The notes beneath the pieces are model-generated. The model was not told where the DNA came from and did not search any database. It saw only the letters and a program-made list of their open reading frames with translations. DNA of 64,000 nt from Candidatus Methylobacter oryzae (GTDB lineage: Bacteria > Pseudomonadota > Gammaproteobacteria > Methylococcales > Methylomonadaceae), in the NCBI RefSeq assembly GCF_003994235.2, contig NZ_RYFG02000121.1, forward strand, positions 272,075-336,074. The letters run 5' to 3'. The stretch's first letter is position 1, and each line of letters opens with the position of its first letter. Both the position numbers and the translations under genes were made by a program. Of the stretch, positions 55,909 to 64,000 are shown piece after piece.

Positions 55909-57701
55909 CAGTCACCCACACCCCCAACGGTTTTAACTTGAACGATGCCGGACGCCGCGTGATCGTCGACCCGGTCACCCGTATCGAAGGCCACATGCGT
56001 TGCGAAGTCAACATCGACGACGACAATATCATCCGCAACGCGGTTTCCAGCGGCACGATGTGGCGCGGCCTGGAAGTGATTCTGAAAGGCCGCGACCCGC
56101 GCGACGCCTGGGCCTTTGTACAGCGCATCTGCGGCGTCTGCACCGGTACTCATGCGTTGACTTCGGTACGCGCGGTTGAGGATGCGTTAAAAATCAAGAT
56201 TCCCGAAAACGCCAATTCGATACGTAACCTGATGCAACTCAGCTTGCAGGTGCAGGATCATCTGGTGCATTTTTATCATCTGCATGCGTTGGACTGGGTT
56301 AATCCGGTCAATGCGCTGAAAGCCGATCCGGCAGCGACTTCGGCCTTGCAGCAAAAGATTTCGCCGCATAATCCCAAATCGTCGCCCGGCTATTTTCGCG
56401 ACACGCAAAACCGTCTGTTGAAGTTTGTCGAATCCGGCCAATTAGGCCCGTTCAAGAACGGCTACTGGACTAATCCGGCTTATTTACTGCCGCCGGAAGC
56501 CGATTTAATGGCCGTGACGCATTATCTGGAAGCGCTGGATTTTCAAAAGGACATCATGAAAATCCGTACCGTTTTCGGCGGCAAAGACCCTCATCCGAAC
56601 TGGCTGGTCGGCGGCGTACCGTGCGCGATCAATATCGACGGCGTCGGCGCTAACGGCGCGATCAACATGGAGCGGCTGAATCTGGTGTCGTCGATTATCG
56701 ACCGCACGATTGATTTTATCGACCAAGTCTACATCCCCGATTTACTGGCTATCGCCGGATTTTACAAAGGTTGGATGTACGGCGGCGGCATTTCCGGGCA
56801 AAGCCTGTTGTCATACGGCGATATTCCGGACAAAGCCAACGACTATTCGGCGGCCAACCTGTTGATGCCGCGCGGCGCAATCATCAACGGCGATTTGAGC
56901 AAAGTTCATGAAGTCGATCTGACCGATCCCGAGCAAATCAAGGAGTTCATTCCGCACTCCTGGTACAAATACCCGGACGACTCATTGGGCTTGCATCCTT
57001 GGGACGGCGTTACCGAACCTAACTATAAGTTGGGGCCGAACACTAAAGGCGACCGCACGCATATCAAAGAGCTGGACGAAGCGGCCAAATATTCATGGAT
57101 CAAGGCCCCGCGTTGGCGCGGCCATGCGATGGAAGTCGGCCCGTTGGCGCGTTACGTGATCGGCTACGCGCAAGGTAACAAGGAAATCACCGAGCAAATC
57201 AATTTCGTGTTGAAGACGCTGGATGTACCGGTTACCGCGTTGTTCTCGACCCTGGGCAGGACGGCTGCTCGCGGCCTCGAAGCGCAATGGGCGGCAGGCA
57301 AAATGCGCTATTTCATGGACAAAATGGTCGCCAATATCAAGTCCGGCGACTTGGCAACCGCGAACGTTGCCCTTTGGGACCCGGAAACCTGGCCGAGCAG
57401 CGTCAAAGGCGTTGGCTTTACCGAAGCGCCGCGCGGCGCATTGGGCCATTGGCTGAAAATAGAAAATACCAAAATTGCCAACTATCAATGCGTGGTGCCG
57501 ACCACCTGGAACGGCTCGCCGCGCGACGAGCAAGGCAATATCGGCGCGTTCGAGGCCGCCTTGATGAATACCAAAGTGGAACGCCCGGATGAACCGGTCG
57601 AAATACTGCGCACGTTGCACAGTTTCGACCCTTGTTTGGCTTGTTCGACGCATATCATCAGCCCGGACGGCACCGAATTAACCCAAGTCAAAGTTCGCTG
57701 A
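55905..57701 (+). CDS. hupL: [NiFe]-hydrogenase large subunit HupL
   Basis: A 598-residue catalytic subunit oxidising H2 at a Ni-Fe site. The L1 ligand motif is [15 protein letters not shown] and the L2 motif is DPCLACSTH near the C-terminus. The 15 residues after that His ([15 protein letters not shown]) are the extension removed by Hup[15 protein letters not shown] is the conserved N-terminal metal-site motif. Overlaps hupS by 4 bp (ATGA). Confidence 0.97.
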   Translation: MTVTHTPNGFNLNDAGRRVIVDPVTRIEGHMRCEVNIDDDNIIRNAVSSGTMWRGLEVILKGRDPRDAWAFVQRICGVCTGTHALTSVRAVEDALKIKIPENANSIRNLMQLSLQVQDHLVHFYHLHALDWVNPVNALKADPAATSALQQKISPHNPKSSPGYFRDTQNRLLKFVESGQLGPFKNGYWTNPAYLLPPEADLMAVTHYLEALDFQKDIMKIRTVFGGKDPHPNWLVGGVPCAINIDGVGANGAINMERLNLVSSIIDRTIDFIDQVYIPDLLAIAGFYKGWMYGGGISGQSLLSYGDIPDKANDYSAANLLMPRGAIINGDLSKVHEVDLTDPEQIKEFIPHSWYKYPDDSLGLHPWDGVTEPNYKLGPNTKGDRTHIKELDEAAKYSWIKAPRWRGHAMEVGPLARYVIGYAQGNKEITEQINFVLKTLDVPVTALFSTLGRTAARGLEAQWAAGKMRYFMDKMVANIKSGDLATANVALWDPETWPSSVKGVGFTEAPRGALGHWLKIENTKIANYQCVVPTTWNGSPRDEQGNIGAFEAALMNTKVERPDEPVEILRTLHSFDPCLACSTHIISPDGTELTQVKVR

Positions 57702-57705
57702 GGAG
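57701..57705 (+). promoter_or_regulatory. Ribosome-binding site of hupE
   Basis: aggag seven bases before ATG 57713. An ATG at 57707 is too near, so 57713 is taken as the start. Confidence 0.65.
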
Positions 57706-57712
57706 CATGGTT

Positions 57713-58402
57713 ATGAAAAAAATTATAGCAGCGGCCGGTCTTATCGCGTTTTCCGACGCGGCATTGGCGCATACCGGCTTATTGCCTAGCGGTGGCGGTT
57801 TTAGCCAGGGTTTCCAGCATCCGTTTTTGGGTCTGGATCATTTTTTGGCGATGCTGGGCTTGGGCCTATGGGCGAGTAGTCAAAGCCGATTGCTTGCCCG
57901 GCAGGCGATTGGCGCGTTTTTGTCGTTCATGATGGTCGGCGCGCTGTTCGGCTTGGCCGGATTTGGTTTTGCTTATGTTGAAACGGCTATATTGATTTCG
58001 TTGTTGTTGGTCGGCGTAGCGCTTAGTTTCGGCACGACTCTAATAGTTCCCACGCGCTGCGTCCCGAATTCGCAGCAAGACGTTGGTCGTGACTCGCGGC
58101 GCAGCGCGCCGATACTGCATTCCCACGCAGCGCGTGGGAACGAGGTGAGTTTTTACGACAAGGCGATTATTTTGACATCGATTGCTGCCTTTGCATCAAT
58201 GCACGGACTGGCGCACGGCAGTGAAATGCCGGTTAACGCTTCGGCATACGCGTATATCGGTGGATTTGTATCGGCTACGGCGGTTTTGCATGTTTCCGGA
58301 CTGGTTTTGGGTTGGACTGCGCAACGCATCAACGCAGCCGGTTTGATTCATATTTACGGAACCCTGACCGGCTTGACCGGTGCTTGGTTGTTGCTTGCAT
58401 AA
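57713..58402 (+). CDS. hupE: HupE/UreJ-family membrane protein with in-frame insert
   Basis: A 229-residue membrane protein of the HupE/UreJ family, thought to help nickel entry. The N-terminus has a signal sequence ending near FSDAALAHTG, followed by the family motif HPFLGLDHFLAMLGLGLWA and later SMHGLAHGSEMP. Residues about 112-143 do not fit: they are encoded by a palindromic repeat of 96 bp (58046-58141) placed in frame in a loop between two helices. Without it the protein would have the normal length of about 197. Confidence 0.9.
   Translation: MKKIIAAAGLIAFSDAALAHTGLLPSGGGFSQGFQHPFLGLDHFLAMLGLGLWASSQSRLLARQAIGAFLSFMMVGALFGLAGFGFAYVETAILISLLLVGVALSFGTTLIVPTRCVPNSQQDVGRDSRRSAPILHSHAARGNEVSFYDKAIILTSIAAFASMHGLAHGSEMPVNASAYAYIGGFVSATAVLHVSGLVLGWTAQRINAAGLIHIYGTLTGLTGAWLLLA
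58046..58141. repeat. 96-bp palindromic repeat inside hupE
   Basis: Perfect 17-bp inverted ends gttcccacgcgctgcgt (58046-58062) and acgcagcgcgtgggaac (58125-58141). The right part is itself a palindrome (ttcccacgc/gcgtgggaa). The 96-bp length equals 32 codons, leaving the frame intact. Confidence 0.88.
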
Positions 58403-58411
58403 GGAACGGCC

Positions 58412-59110
58412 ATGACTGATTCAACCTCCCAATCTGTTTACGTCTACGAAAAACCAGTACGGCTATGGCACAGCTTGAATGCCTTGATTATTGTCGCGTT
58501 GACAGTAACCGGTTATTTAATCGCCTCGCCGCTTGCAACGGTCGACGGTGAAGCGTCGGACCATTTTGTGATGGGCACTATCCGGTTCCTGCATTTCGCC
58601 GCCGGTTATTTGTTGGCGATAGGTCTGATTTTTCGCGCCTATTGGGCTTATGCCGGCAATGAACACGCCCGGCAAATCTTCATGCCGCCGCTGTTGTCGC
58701 GCGATTTTTGGCAGGGCGTCTTCCATGAAATATTGTGGTATGCCTTCCTGGTCAAAGAGCCGAAAAAATACGTCGGCCATAATCCCCTGGCGATACTGTT
58801 CATGCATTTTGTGTTCGTCTGGGGCACGCTGTTTATGATTGTCACCGGTTTTGCGCTATACGGAGAAGGCACAGGGCAGGGCAGTTGGCAGCATCTATTG
58901 TTCAGCTCCTGGGTGTTGCCGATTTTCGGCGACAGCCAAAACCTGCACAGCTGGCATCATCTGGTCATGTGGCTGATCGTTTGCTTTGTGCTGATCCATG
59001 TTTATGTCGCAGTGCGGGAGGATAAATTATCGCGGCAGAGCATGTTGTCGACGATAGTAACCGGTTGGCGCACGTTTAAAGACGATAAACCGGTGGATGA
59101 CATGCATTGA
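58412..59110 (+). CDS. hupC: Hydrogenase b-type cytochrome HupC
   Basis: A 232-residue di-heme cytochrome b that takes electrons from HupS to quinone. Four helices are visible. Heme-ligand His residues occur in VRLWHSLNAL, IRFLHFAAGYLLAIGL and HSWHHLVMWLI. It anchors the hydrogenase to the inner membrane and supports a respiratory role. Preceded by hupE by 9 bp; the next gene lies 317 bp away, past a repeat element. Confidence 0.94.
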   Translation: MTDSTSQSVYVYEKPVRLWHSLNALIIVALTVTGYLIASPLATVDGEASDHFVMGTIRFLHFAAGYLLAIGLIFRAYWAYAGNEHARQIFMPPLLSRDFWQGVFHEILWYAFLVKEPKKYVGHNPLAILFMHFVFVWGTLFMIVTGFALYGEGTGQGSWQHLLFSSWVLPIFGDSQNLHSWHHLVMWLIVCFVLIHVYVAVREDKLSRQSMLSTIVTGWRTFKDDKPVDDMH

Positions 59111-59427
59111 TTTTATCCACGAAAAGCACGAAAGACACGAAAAAATAGAAAACGAATGGCACGGATTAGACGGATTTAAACGGATATTCGCAGAAGTCGA
59201 ATGGGGCATGTTGCCCGGTCTGAAACGTCCGCTCGTTTCGCTCATTCCCAAGCTCCAGCTTGGGAACCAGCATAAAATTACTGATAGCCGGAGTGCAGGC
59301 TTCGCCTGCAAGCGCAAGCCTGCACTCCCGTTGAAGCAAGCCTATTTAAACGGGGCGATACTGCCGGTCCACTATTTTTCGTGCTTTTCGTGTCTTTCGT
59401 GGACAAATAACTTATCCAGGATTAACG
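59111..59427. repeat. 317-bp gap: empty relative of the GxxExxY cassette
   Basis: Between hupC and hupD. Ends of the ccacgaaaagcacgaaag type lie at 59115-59144 and, inverted and partly permuted, at 59384-59405. Between them are an acggattagacggatttaaa run (59160-59185), a cccaagctccagcttggga palindrome (59248-59266), and the ggagtgcaggctt / aagcctgcactcc palindrome (about 59290-59330). There is no GxxExxY gene. The hupD promoter, if any, lies in the last 20 bp; otherwise transcription reads through. Confidence 0.7.
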
Positions 59428-60099
59428 ATGAATATTTTACTGCTGGGCATAGGCAACGTACTTTGGGCCGACGAAGGTTTCGGCGTTCGCGTGATTGAAC
59501 GCCTGCAAAAAAGCTACCGTTTTCCGGATAACGTTAAGGTTATGGACGGCGGCACCCAAGGCGTTTATCTGGTCGAACATGTCCAAACGGCTGATGTATT
59601 GCTCGTATTCGATGCGGTCGATTACGGCCTAAGGCCCGGCACACTAAAACGGATCGAAAACGATGACGTGCCGAATTTTCTCGGCGCAAAAAAAATGAGC
59701 CTGCATCAAACCGGGTTCCAGGAAGTGTTGGCGATGGCGCAAATGCTGGGCTGTTATCCGCAACATTTGTTGTTGATCGGCGTACAACCCGAGGAGCTGG
59801 ACGACTACGGCGGTAGCTTGCGGCCAATAGTCAGGGCGCAGATCCAACCGGCGATAGACATGGCCTTAACTCATCTGCAAGCTTTCGGCATTGAAGCGGA
59901 AACAGTCAGTAGCGATGGCGATTTGGCCGATCCGGTGTTGAACATACAGCGCTATGAACAGGAACGGCCAACGGCTTCCGAAGCTTGCCGAACCGGGGAT
60001 GACCGGGTCTTGATGCTTGAAGGTTTTCAGTTGCGCCCGCCGCAACCTGCCGGCGAAAACACAATGCAAGTCGATGTCGATTACCGGGGTAAATACTGA
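59428..60099 (+). CDS. hupD: Hydrogenase maturation protease HupD
   Basis: A 223-residue endopeptidase that removes the C-terminal extension of HupL after nickel insertion. Nickel-sensing residues are Glu in WADEGFGVRV, Asp in VFDAVDYGL and His in SLHQTGFQE. The core ends near residue 165, and a tail of about 55 residues follows, longer than most homologues. A good ribosome site (ccagga) precedes the ATG. The stop overlaps hupF (TGATG). Confidence 0.94.
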   Translation: MNILLLGIGNVLWADEGFGVRVIERLQKSYRFPDNVKVMDGGTQGVYLVEHVQTADVLLVFDAVDYGLRPGTLKRIENDDVPNFLGAKKMSLHQTGFQEVLAMAQMLGCYPQHLLLIGVQPEELDDYGGSLRPIVRAQIQPAIDMALTHLQAFGIEAETVSSDGDLADPVLNIQRYEQERPTASEACRTGDDRVLMLEGFQLRPPQPAGENTMQVDVDYRGKY

Positions 60100-60395
60100 T
60101 GTGCATCGGCATCCCGATGCAAGTTGTCGAACAGCACGGCGAGTCGGCGCGTTGCATCTACCGGGGCCGGGAAAGCGTAGTCGATATGATGCTGGTCGGC
60201 CCGCAGCCGGCCGGTACTTGGCTGCTGGTTTTTCTGGATACGGCCCGCGAAGTGCTCAGCGAGCAAAAAGCCCTGCAAATTACCGATGCGCTGGAAGCCA
60301 TGCGCTTGGCGATGCAAGGCGATAATCGAATCGATCATTTATTTCCCGACCTTGTCGGCAGGGAACCGCAATTGCCGGAGTTTTTAAAATCATGA
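60099..60395 (+). CDS. hupF: HypC/HupF-type hydrogenase chaperone
   Basis: A 98-residue HypC-family chaperone. The catalytic Cys 2 sits in MCIGIPMQVV, which binds the Fe(CN)2CO unit and delivers it to HupL. The gene is coupled to hupD and overlaps hupG by 4 bp. Confidence 0.93.
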   Translation: MCIGIPMQVVEQHGESARCIYRGRESVVDMMLVGPQPAGTWLLVFLDTAREVLSEQKALQITDALEAMRLAMQGDNRIDHLFPDLVGREPQLPEFLKS

Positions 60396-60811
60396 GCTCG
60401 CCGCTGCTAGAACAACTGCAAACCCGATACGCTTATCCATTGCTGGATGCGGACAGTTACGACCATTTCGTTTACGGCAATGAAAATGCCGTGCTGTTTT
60501 TCTGCAACGATCCGGTCCTGTTTCCTGAAAGCAGTGATGTTGCGGTGATCTTGCCGGAATTGGTCAAAGCGTTTAACGGCCGGCTGCAAGCGGCGGTTAT
60601 CGCAAAGTCTGTCGAGCGCGAATTGCAGGCCAGGTTTCGCTTCACTGGCTGGCCGTCGCTGGTGTTTTTGCGTAACGGCGAGTATTTAGGCGTTATCACC
60701 GGCATTCGCAATTGGCAGGAGTATAAACAGGAAACAGCCGCAATCTTGGCTGCTGTCCCTAGCCAACCGCCCGGCTTCGATTTGGATAAAGTATGCGGCG
60801 GTGCGCATTGA
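60392..60811 (+). CDS. hupG: HupG/HyaE-type hydrogenase chaperone
   Basis: A 139-residue thioredoxin-like protein without the CxxC pair. It matches HyaE/HupG, a chaperone for the twin-arginine small subunit. FRFTGWPSLVFLRNGEYLG is the conserved part of the fold. Overlaps hupF; followed by an 86-bp gap with a hairpin. Confidence 0.88.
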   Translation: MSSPLLEQLQTRYAYPLLDADSYDHFVYGNENAVLFFCNDPVLFPESSDVAVILPELVKAFNGRLQAAVIAKSVERELQARFRFTGWPSLVFLRNGEYLGVITGIRNWQEYKQETAAILAAVPSQPPGFDLDKVCGGAH

Positions 60812-60818
60812 ATAAAGT

Positions 60819-60876
60819 AGGGCGCGCCGTGCGCGGAAACCTTTAACCTTCGCAAAAGGCGCGCACGGCGCGCCCT
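60819..60876. repeat. 17-bp inverted repeat between hupG and hupH
   Basis: agggcgcgccgtgcgcg (60819-60835) and cgcgcacggcgcgccct (60860-60876) are perfect arms around a 24-base loop. It resembles a dispersed GC-rich element. It could stabilise the upstream mRNA or reduce downstream expression. Confidence 0.75.
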
Positions 60877-60897
60877 AGCGGATAATCCACGATTATT

Positions 60898-61746
60898 ATG
60901 ACCTCTATCTCACTCCCCATTTTCGGACAAGGCAGTCAACCGGCTGAACAAGACGGCGCCGTATTGGAATACCTGCAAATGCCGCAGGAAATGACGACCT
61001 ATTCCATGCCGAGGGTTTCTGCGGATTTAAACACGCAACAGTTGACGCAAGTAAAAAGCGTCTTGCAGCAATTGCAGCAAAATCTGGCTGCGTTTCCGGC
61101 GATTTCAGCGCCGATCGAATTGACGCAATTGGATGCAGGCAACCGGCGATTTATCGACGAACTGCTCGGCGAAGGCGAAGTCAGCGCGATCTGTTCCGGC
61201 AAGCAAAATATCCGCATCCAGGAGTCGGTGCTGGCCGGCGTTTGGCGCTTACAATCATTGAACGCCCAGCGCCAAATCATCAACGATACGCTGGAAGTCG
61301 GCATTATTCCTCAGCGGCTATTTGAATGGGCTTTTAACGGCGCATCCGAACAAATCGCTACTTACTGGACGACTGTACCGCCGGGAGTCATGAATGCACC
61401 GCCGCTGCTGACCGAATTGAACGCCAAAATCGCCGAATACCGGCCGGGTGCGGAAGCCCACACGATCAATTTGAGCCTGTTGCCGCAGACAGAGAAGGAT
61501 CTGGAGTTTTTGGCGCAACGTTTGGGCGGCGGTTCGGTGACGATATTGTCGCGTGGTTACGGCAACTGCCGGATTACGGCCACAGGTACTAATTTTGTCT
61601 GGTGGGTACAGTATTTCAATTCGGAGGACAGTTTGATCCTCAATACGCTGGAAGTCAGCGACGTGCCCAGCGTAGCCTGCGCCTCGCCGGAAGACATTGT
61701 CGACAGTTGCGAGCGTTTGCAGGAGATACTTAAGGTGTATCTATGA
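60898..61746 (+). CDS. hupH: HupH/HyaF-type hydrogenase expression protein
   Basis: A 282-residue maturation protein of the HupH/HyaF family, needed for small-subunit processing under oxygen. Conserved parts include VLEYLQMPQEM, ELLGEGEVSAI, SVLAGVWRLQ and the C-terminal VWWVQYFNSEDSLILNTLEV. Overlaps hupI by 4 bp. Confidence 0.9.
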   Translation: MTSISLPIFGQGSQPAEQDGAVLEYLQMPQEMTTYSMPRVSADLNTQQLTQVKSVLQQLQQNLAAFPAISAPIELTQLDAGNRRFIDELLGEGEVSAICSGKQNIRIQESVLAGVWRLQSLNAQRQIINDTLEVGIIPQRLFEWAFNGASEQIATYWTTVPPGVMNAPPLLTELNAKIAEYRPGAEAHTINLSLLPQTEKDLEFLAQRLGGGSVTILSRGYGNCRITATGTNFVWWVQYFNSEDSLILNTLEVSDVPSVACASPEDIVDSCERLQEILKVYL

Positions 61747-61964
61747 ACGGCTCTTTTTTTGCCGGAGTCTTCGGCGGCGATATGTCGAAGCTGCCGCCGC
61801 AAACCCGCTTGGAATGCAAGATTTGTTGGTATGTATACGATCCGGCGGTGGGTGATGAAGTTTGGCAAATGCCGCCTGGTACGGCTTTTTCCGATTTGCC
61901 GGATCACTGGAGTTGCCCCGAGTGCGACGGCAGAAAGCAGGATTTTTTGGTGTTGGACGATTGA
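61743..61964 (+). CDS. hupI: Rubredoxin HupI
   Basis: A 73-residue rubredoxin with an N-terminal extension of about 22 residues. Iron ligands are CKIC (about 25-28) and CPEC (about 58-61), and WYVYDPAVGD is the usual loop. HupI-type rubredoxins help assemble oxygen-tolerant hydrogenases. Translationally coupled to hupH. Confidence 0.93.
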   Translation: MNGSFFAGVFGGDMSKLPPQTRLECKICWYVYDPAVGDEVWQMPPGTAFSDLPDHWSCPECDGRKQDFLVLDD

Positions 61965-62194
61965 TTATGAATGCTTTTGTTCTAAAACTAAGACCTTCCG
62001 GGTTTTACGACTGCCAGGGATGGCGGGAGTGTCGCAATCGGTAGGGAACCGATGCGACCGACTGCCAGGGATGGCGGCCGAAACTGCTCCCGGCAGTCCT
62101 CGGCATTTCCTCTGTTCATGGAGGTCAGAAGTGCAGGAGCCGCCGGGAGCGGCTCCAGTAAAAACCTGGAAAGTCTCTACACTCTACACGAGTA
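61965..62194. repeat. 230-bp repeat-filled gap between hupI and hupJ
   Basis: Two direct copies of gactgccagggatggcgg lie at about 62010-62027 and 62062-62079, and a gagccgc/gcggctc hairpin lies near 62136-62155. A 41-bp segment (62003-62043) recurs inverted at 34273-34313. No gene is convincing here. Confidence 0.7.
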
Positions 62195-62656
62195 ATGATC
62201 TGGAAAAATAGCGAGCAAATCAGCGATACGCTGGAAACAACATTCAATGACATATCGGCTAAACGCATGCGCGGGTTGCCGATAATTAACGCAGCGCTTT
62301 CGGTGCAGGCAGTCGGATTTAACCGTTTCGACGAAGACTGGCTCGGCGCGCTGATTACTCCCTGGTTCATGAACCTGCTGTTGTTGCCGGGACCTGACAG
62401 CATTTGGCGCGACCAACAACCCGGCACGAAAATAGACAAGCACTTTCCGTACGGCGTATTCGAATTCACATTGGCCAGTGAAGCCCGAATAGGCGTTTAC
62501 GCGCTTTGTTCGCTATTCTCGCCGATGTTGCAGTTCGAGAATCAAGCAGCCGCGCTTGCCGCTGCTGAAGCCGCGCTACAAGGCTTGTTGGCCGAAGTTC
62601 AGCCGCGCGGCGTCAGCCGTCGCGACTTATTGCTCGGCATTATCGGAAAACGTTAA
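62195..62656 (+). CDS. hupJ: HupJ/HybE-type hydrogenase assembly chaperone
   Basis: A 153-residue HybE-family chaperone for hydrogenase maturation. The family core WLGALITPWFMNLLLLPG is intact, followed by FPYGVFEFTL and SLFSPMLQF. The stop abuts the hupK start. Confidence 0.92.
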   Translation: MIWKNSEQISDTLETTFNDISAKRMRGLPIINAALSVQAVGFNRFDEDWLGALITPWFMNLLLLPGPDSIWRDQQPGTKIDKHFPYGVFEFTLASEARIGVYALCSLFSPMLQFENQAAALAAAEAALQGLLAEVQPRGVSRRDLLLGIIGKR

Positions 62657-63826
62657 ATGACGCCGGCCGGTTTCATCACTATCGATCTGTATCACTGTTC
62701 CGGCAATGCAACTGGGGTAAATATCGCTTCCAGCCGCCCGGATACGATAGCGCAAGTATTGACCGGCAAAACCCCGGAACAGGTACTCGATACCGTTCCT
62801 CTGTTGTTTTCTCTGTGCGGCAATGCCCAGGCTTATGCCGCTTTGCAGGCCTGCCGCGTGGCGTTGGGCATGACAGCCGAGCCGGAACTTGATTCGGCCC
62901 GCGACATGCTGGTGCAACTGGAAACCTTGCGCGAACATGCCTGGCGTATTTTGCTGGATTGGCCGGTTTTTATAGGTCTTGCGCAGCATAAAAAAAGCCT
63001 GGCCGAGCTGCTGAAATTCGATGGCTTGTTCAAGCGGAATTTATTCCGCCACGGCGAGGCGTTCAAATTCGACAGTTGCCTCGACATCGACGTCGCACAG
63101 CTATTAAAACTAATCGACGACTTGGAAACGCTAATCGACGTCTCGATTTTTAACGGACGGCTTGCCGCTTTCCGGTTATTAAACGATGAAGCGCAATTGA
63201 AGGATTGGCTAACGCAGAATAATGCGTTGGCCGCCAATATGTTGAAGCATTTATATCATTTGAATTGGATTGCAATCGGGCAGAACGATATTGCCTGTCT
63301 GCCCGGTCTTGACGGCGACACGTTGGACCGGCAACTGCGACAAGATTTAGCCGCTTTCAGCCGTATGCCGCAGTGGCAAGGCCGCTGCTTTGAAGCAACG
63401 CTGTTAAATCGCCAGCTATCGCAGCCGTTAATCGCCGCTTTGCAGGGTTGTTACGGCAACGGCCTGATTGTCCGAATGCTGGCGCGTTTGCTGGAAGTCG
63501 CCTTAATCCCATCCCGGCTAAGACAGCTTTTGACGCAGACGAAATTGCCGGAAATGAATACAGCTAGCGACGGCATCGGCTTGGCTCAAGTCCAAGCGGC
63601 AAGAGGGCTGTTGATTCATCGTCTGGAACTGCGCCAGGGACGCGTATGCGATTACTGCATCGTCGCGCCGACCGAATGGAATTTCCATCCCGAAGGCGTC
63701 GTCGTTCAAGGCTTGAAACAATTGCAAGCCGGGAACCCAAACGACCTGCAACGGCAAGCGGAATTGTTAATCAACGCGGTGGACCCTTGCGTGCAATACG
63801 CGTTACACTTAAGGCCACAGCCATAA
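62657..63826 (+). CDS. hupK: HupK hydrogenase maturation protein
   Basis: A 389-residue homologue of the hydrogenase large subunit, as expected for HupK, thought to act as an assembly scaffold for the NiFe site. The C-terminal motif DPCVQYALH echoes the large-subunit DPCxxCxxH but keeps only the first Cys, and the L1 motif is replaced. Begins directly after hupJ. Confidence 0.88.
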   Translation: MTPAGFITIDLYHCSGNATGVNIASSRPDTIAQVLTGKTPEQVLDTVPLLFSLCGNAQAYAALQACRVALGMTAEPELDSARDMLVQLETLREHAWRILLDWPVFIGLAQHKKSLAELLKFDGLFKRNLFRHGEAFKFDSCLDIDVAQLLKLIDDLETLIDVSIFNGRLAAFRLLNDEAQLKDWLTQNNALAANMLKHLYHLNWIAIGQNDIACLPGLDGDTLDRQLRQDLAAFSRMPQWQGRCFEATLLNRQLSQPLIAALQGCYGNGLIVRMLARLLEVALIPSRLRQLLTQTKLPEMNTASDGIGLAQVQAARGLLIHRLELRQGRVCDYCIVAPTEWNFHPEGVVVQGLKQLQAGNPNDLQRQAELLINAVDPCVQYALHLRPQP

Positions 63827-63847
63827 CGGGATAGAAATCCATGCATA

Positions 63848-64000
63848 ACAAATCTGTTTGGAACAAATTTGCTCTCGTCGAAAGATGCATGTCAGGGATA
63901 GCCATGCACGACAAATCCGTCGGGAGCGGATTTGCACTTGCCCGCAGGGTGCATGGCAGGGATTGCCATCATGACAAATCCGTCGGGAGCGGATTTGCAC
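63848..64000. repeat. 63-bp tandem repeat array, cut by window end
   Basis: Units begin with acaaatc at 63848, 63911 and 63974, exactly 63 bp apart. Units two and three share acaaatccgtcgggagcgga followed by tttgcac. Each unit contains a caaatccg/cggatttg hairpin. Since 63 is a multiple of three, one frame stays open on the minus strand (QIRSRRIC repeated), but it is probably not a gene. Confidence 0.85.

Noticed and set aside
63809..64000. Minus-strand frame over the tandem array
   Set aside because: It stays open only because the unit is 63 bp; residues are Cys/Arg-rich repeats with no start signal.
63848..64000. CRISPR array
   Set aside because: The 63-bp units are contiguous with no unique spacers, so this is a plain tandem repeat.
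1..64000. tRNA, rRNA or tmRNA genes
   Set aside because: No cloverleaf with a TTCGANNC-type loop or rRNA-like stretch was recognised in the gaps by eye; a tRNAscan or Rfam run would decide.

Overview
The window reads as a chromosomal segment of a gammaproteobacterium, most like a type I methanotroph (Methylococcales). This rests on close RapA, RpoS/NlpD and [NiFe]-hydrogenase-1 type proteins, an ornithine-lipid gene pair, a glucokinase beside a glycogen-related enzyme, and a dense load of dispersed palindromic repeats of the kind seen in those genomes. No rRNA, tRNA, CRISPR array, phage or transposase gene was found. The taxonomic call is an inference from protein resemblance.

Layout. 1-6.0 kb: RapA, a CvfB-like S1 RNA-binding protein, a secreted protein of unknown function and a J-domain/Sel1 membrane protein. 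6.0-11 kb (minus): an oxygen-binding di-iron type metallo-beta-lactamase protein in an operon with a GGDEF/EAL protein, then a membrane GH17 enzyme. 11-12.5 kb: a GNAT plus nitrilase pair. 12.7-15.1 kb (minus): a small J protein, nlpD and rpoS. 15.5-17.3 kb: mobB-moeA, ended by a strong bidirectional terminator facing a YjdM protein and a short secretin-like protein. 19.2-24.1 kb: a MacAB-like export operon (adaptor, ATPase, two permeases) interrupted by a GxxExxY cassette with 30-bp inverted ends and by a second repeat element. 24.4-28.1 kb: a large DUF4118-PAS-GGDEF-EAL-CZB protein lying between the last permease gene and a deleted copy of that gene's 3' end. 28.3-29.6 kb: two orphan genes. 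29.7-33.2 kb (minus): a glycolipid glycosyltransferase, LplT and an LpxH-like phosphoesterase.

34.7-38.8 kb: a protein resembling the eukaryotic phosphorylase kinase alpha/beta subunit over its full length, translationally coupled to glucokinase. 39.1-44.4 kb: a 1758-residue transglutaminase-like/DUF4011/SF1 helicase/Vsr-like nuclease protein, a candidate defence factor. 44.5-48.2 kb (minus): alpha/beta hydrolase, M14 peptidase and ornithine-lipid genes olsA/olsB. 48.4-52.5 kb: a glutathione S-transferase remnant, a divergent response regulator/histidine kinase pair and an acyl-ACP-reductase-like protein. 52.6-54.5 kb: a J-domain protein and a small membrane protein. 54.8-63.8 kb: hupSLECDFGHIJK, an oxygen-tolerant (six-cysteine, group 1d-like) membrane-bound uptake [NiFe] hydrogenase with its maturation proteins. 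The window ends in a 63-bp tandem repeat.

A recurring theme is invasion by short inverted-repeat elements. Several sit in operon gaps. At least three lie inside genes (hupE, olsB, olsA), where they are translated as extra residues without breaking the frame. The strongest candidates for new biology are the phosphorylase-kinase-like protein with glucokinase, the GxxExxY cassette and its empty relatives, and these in-frame repeat insertions.
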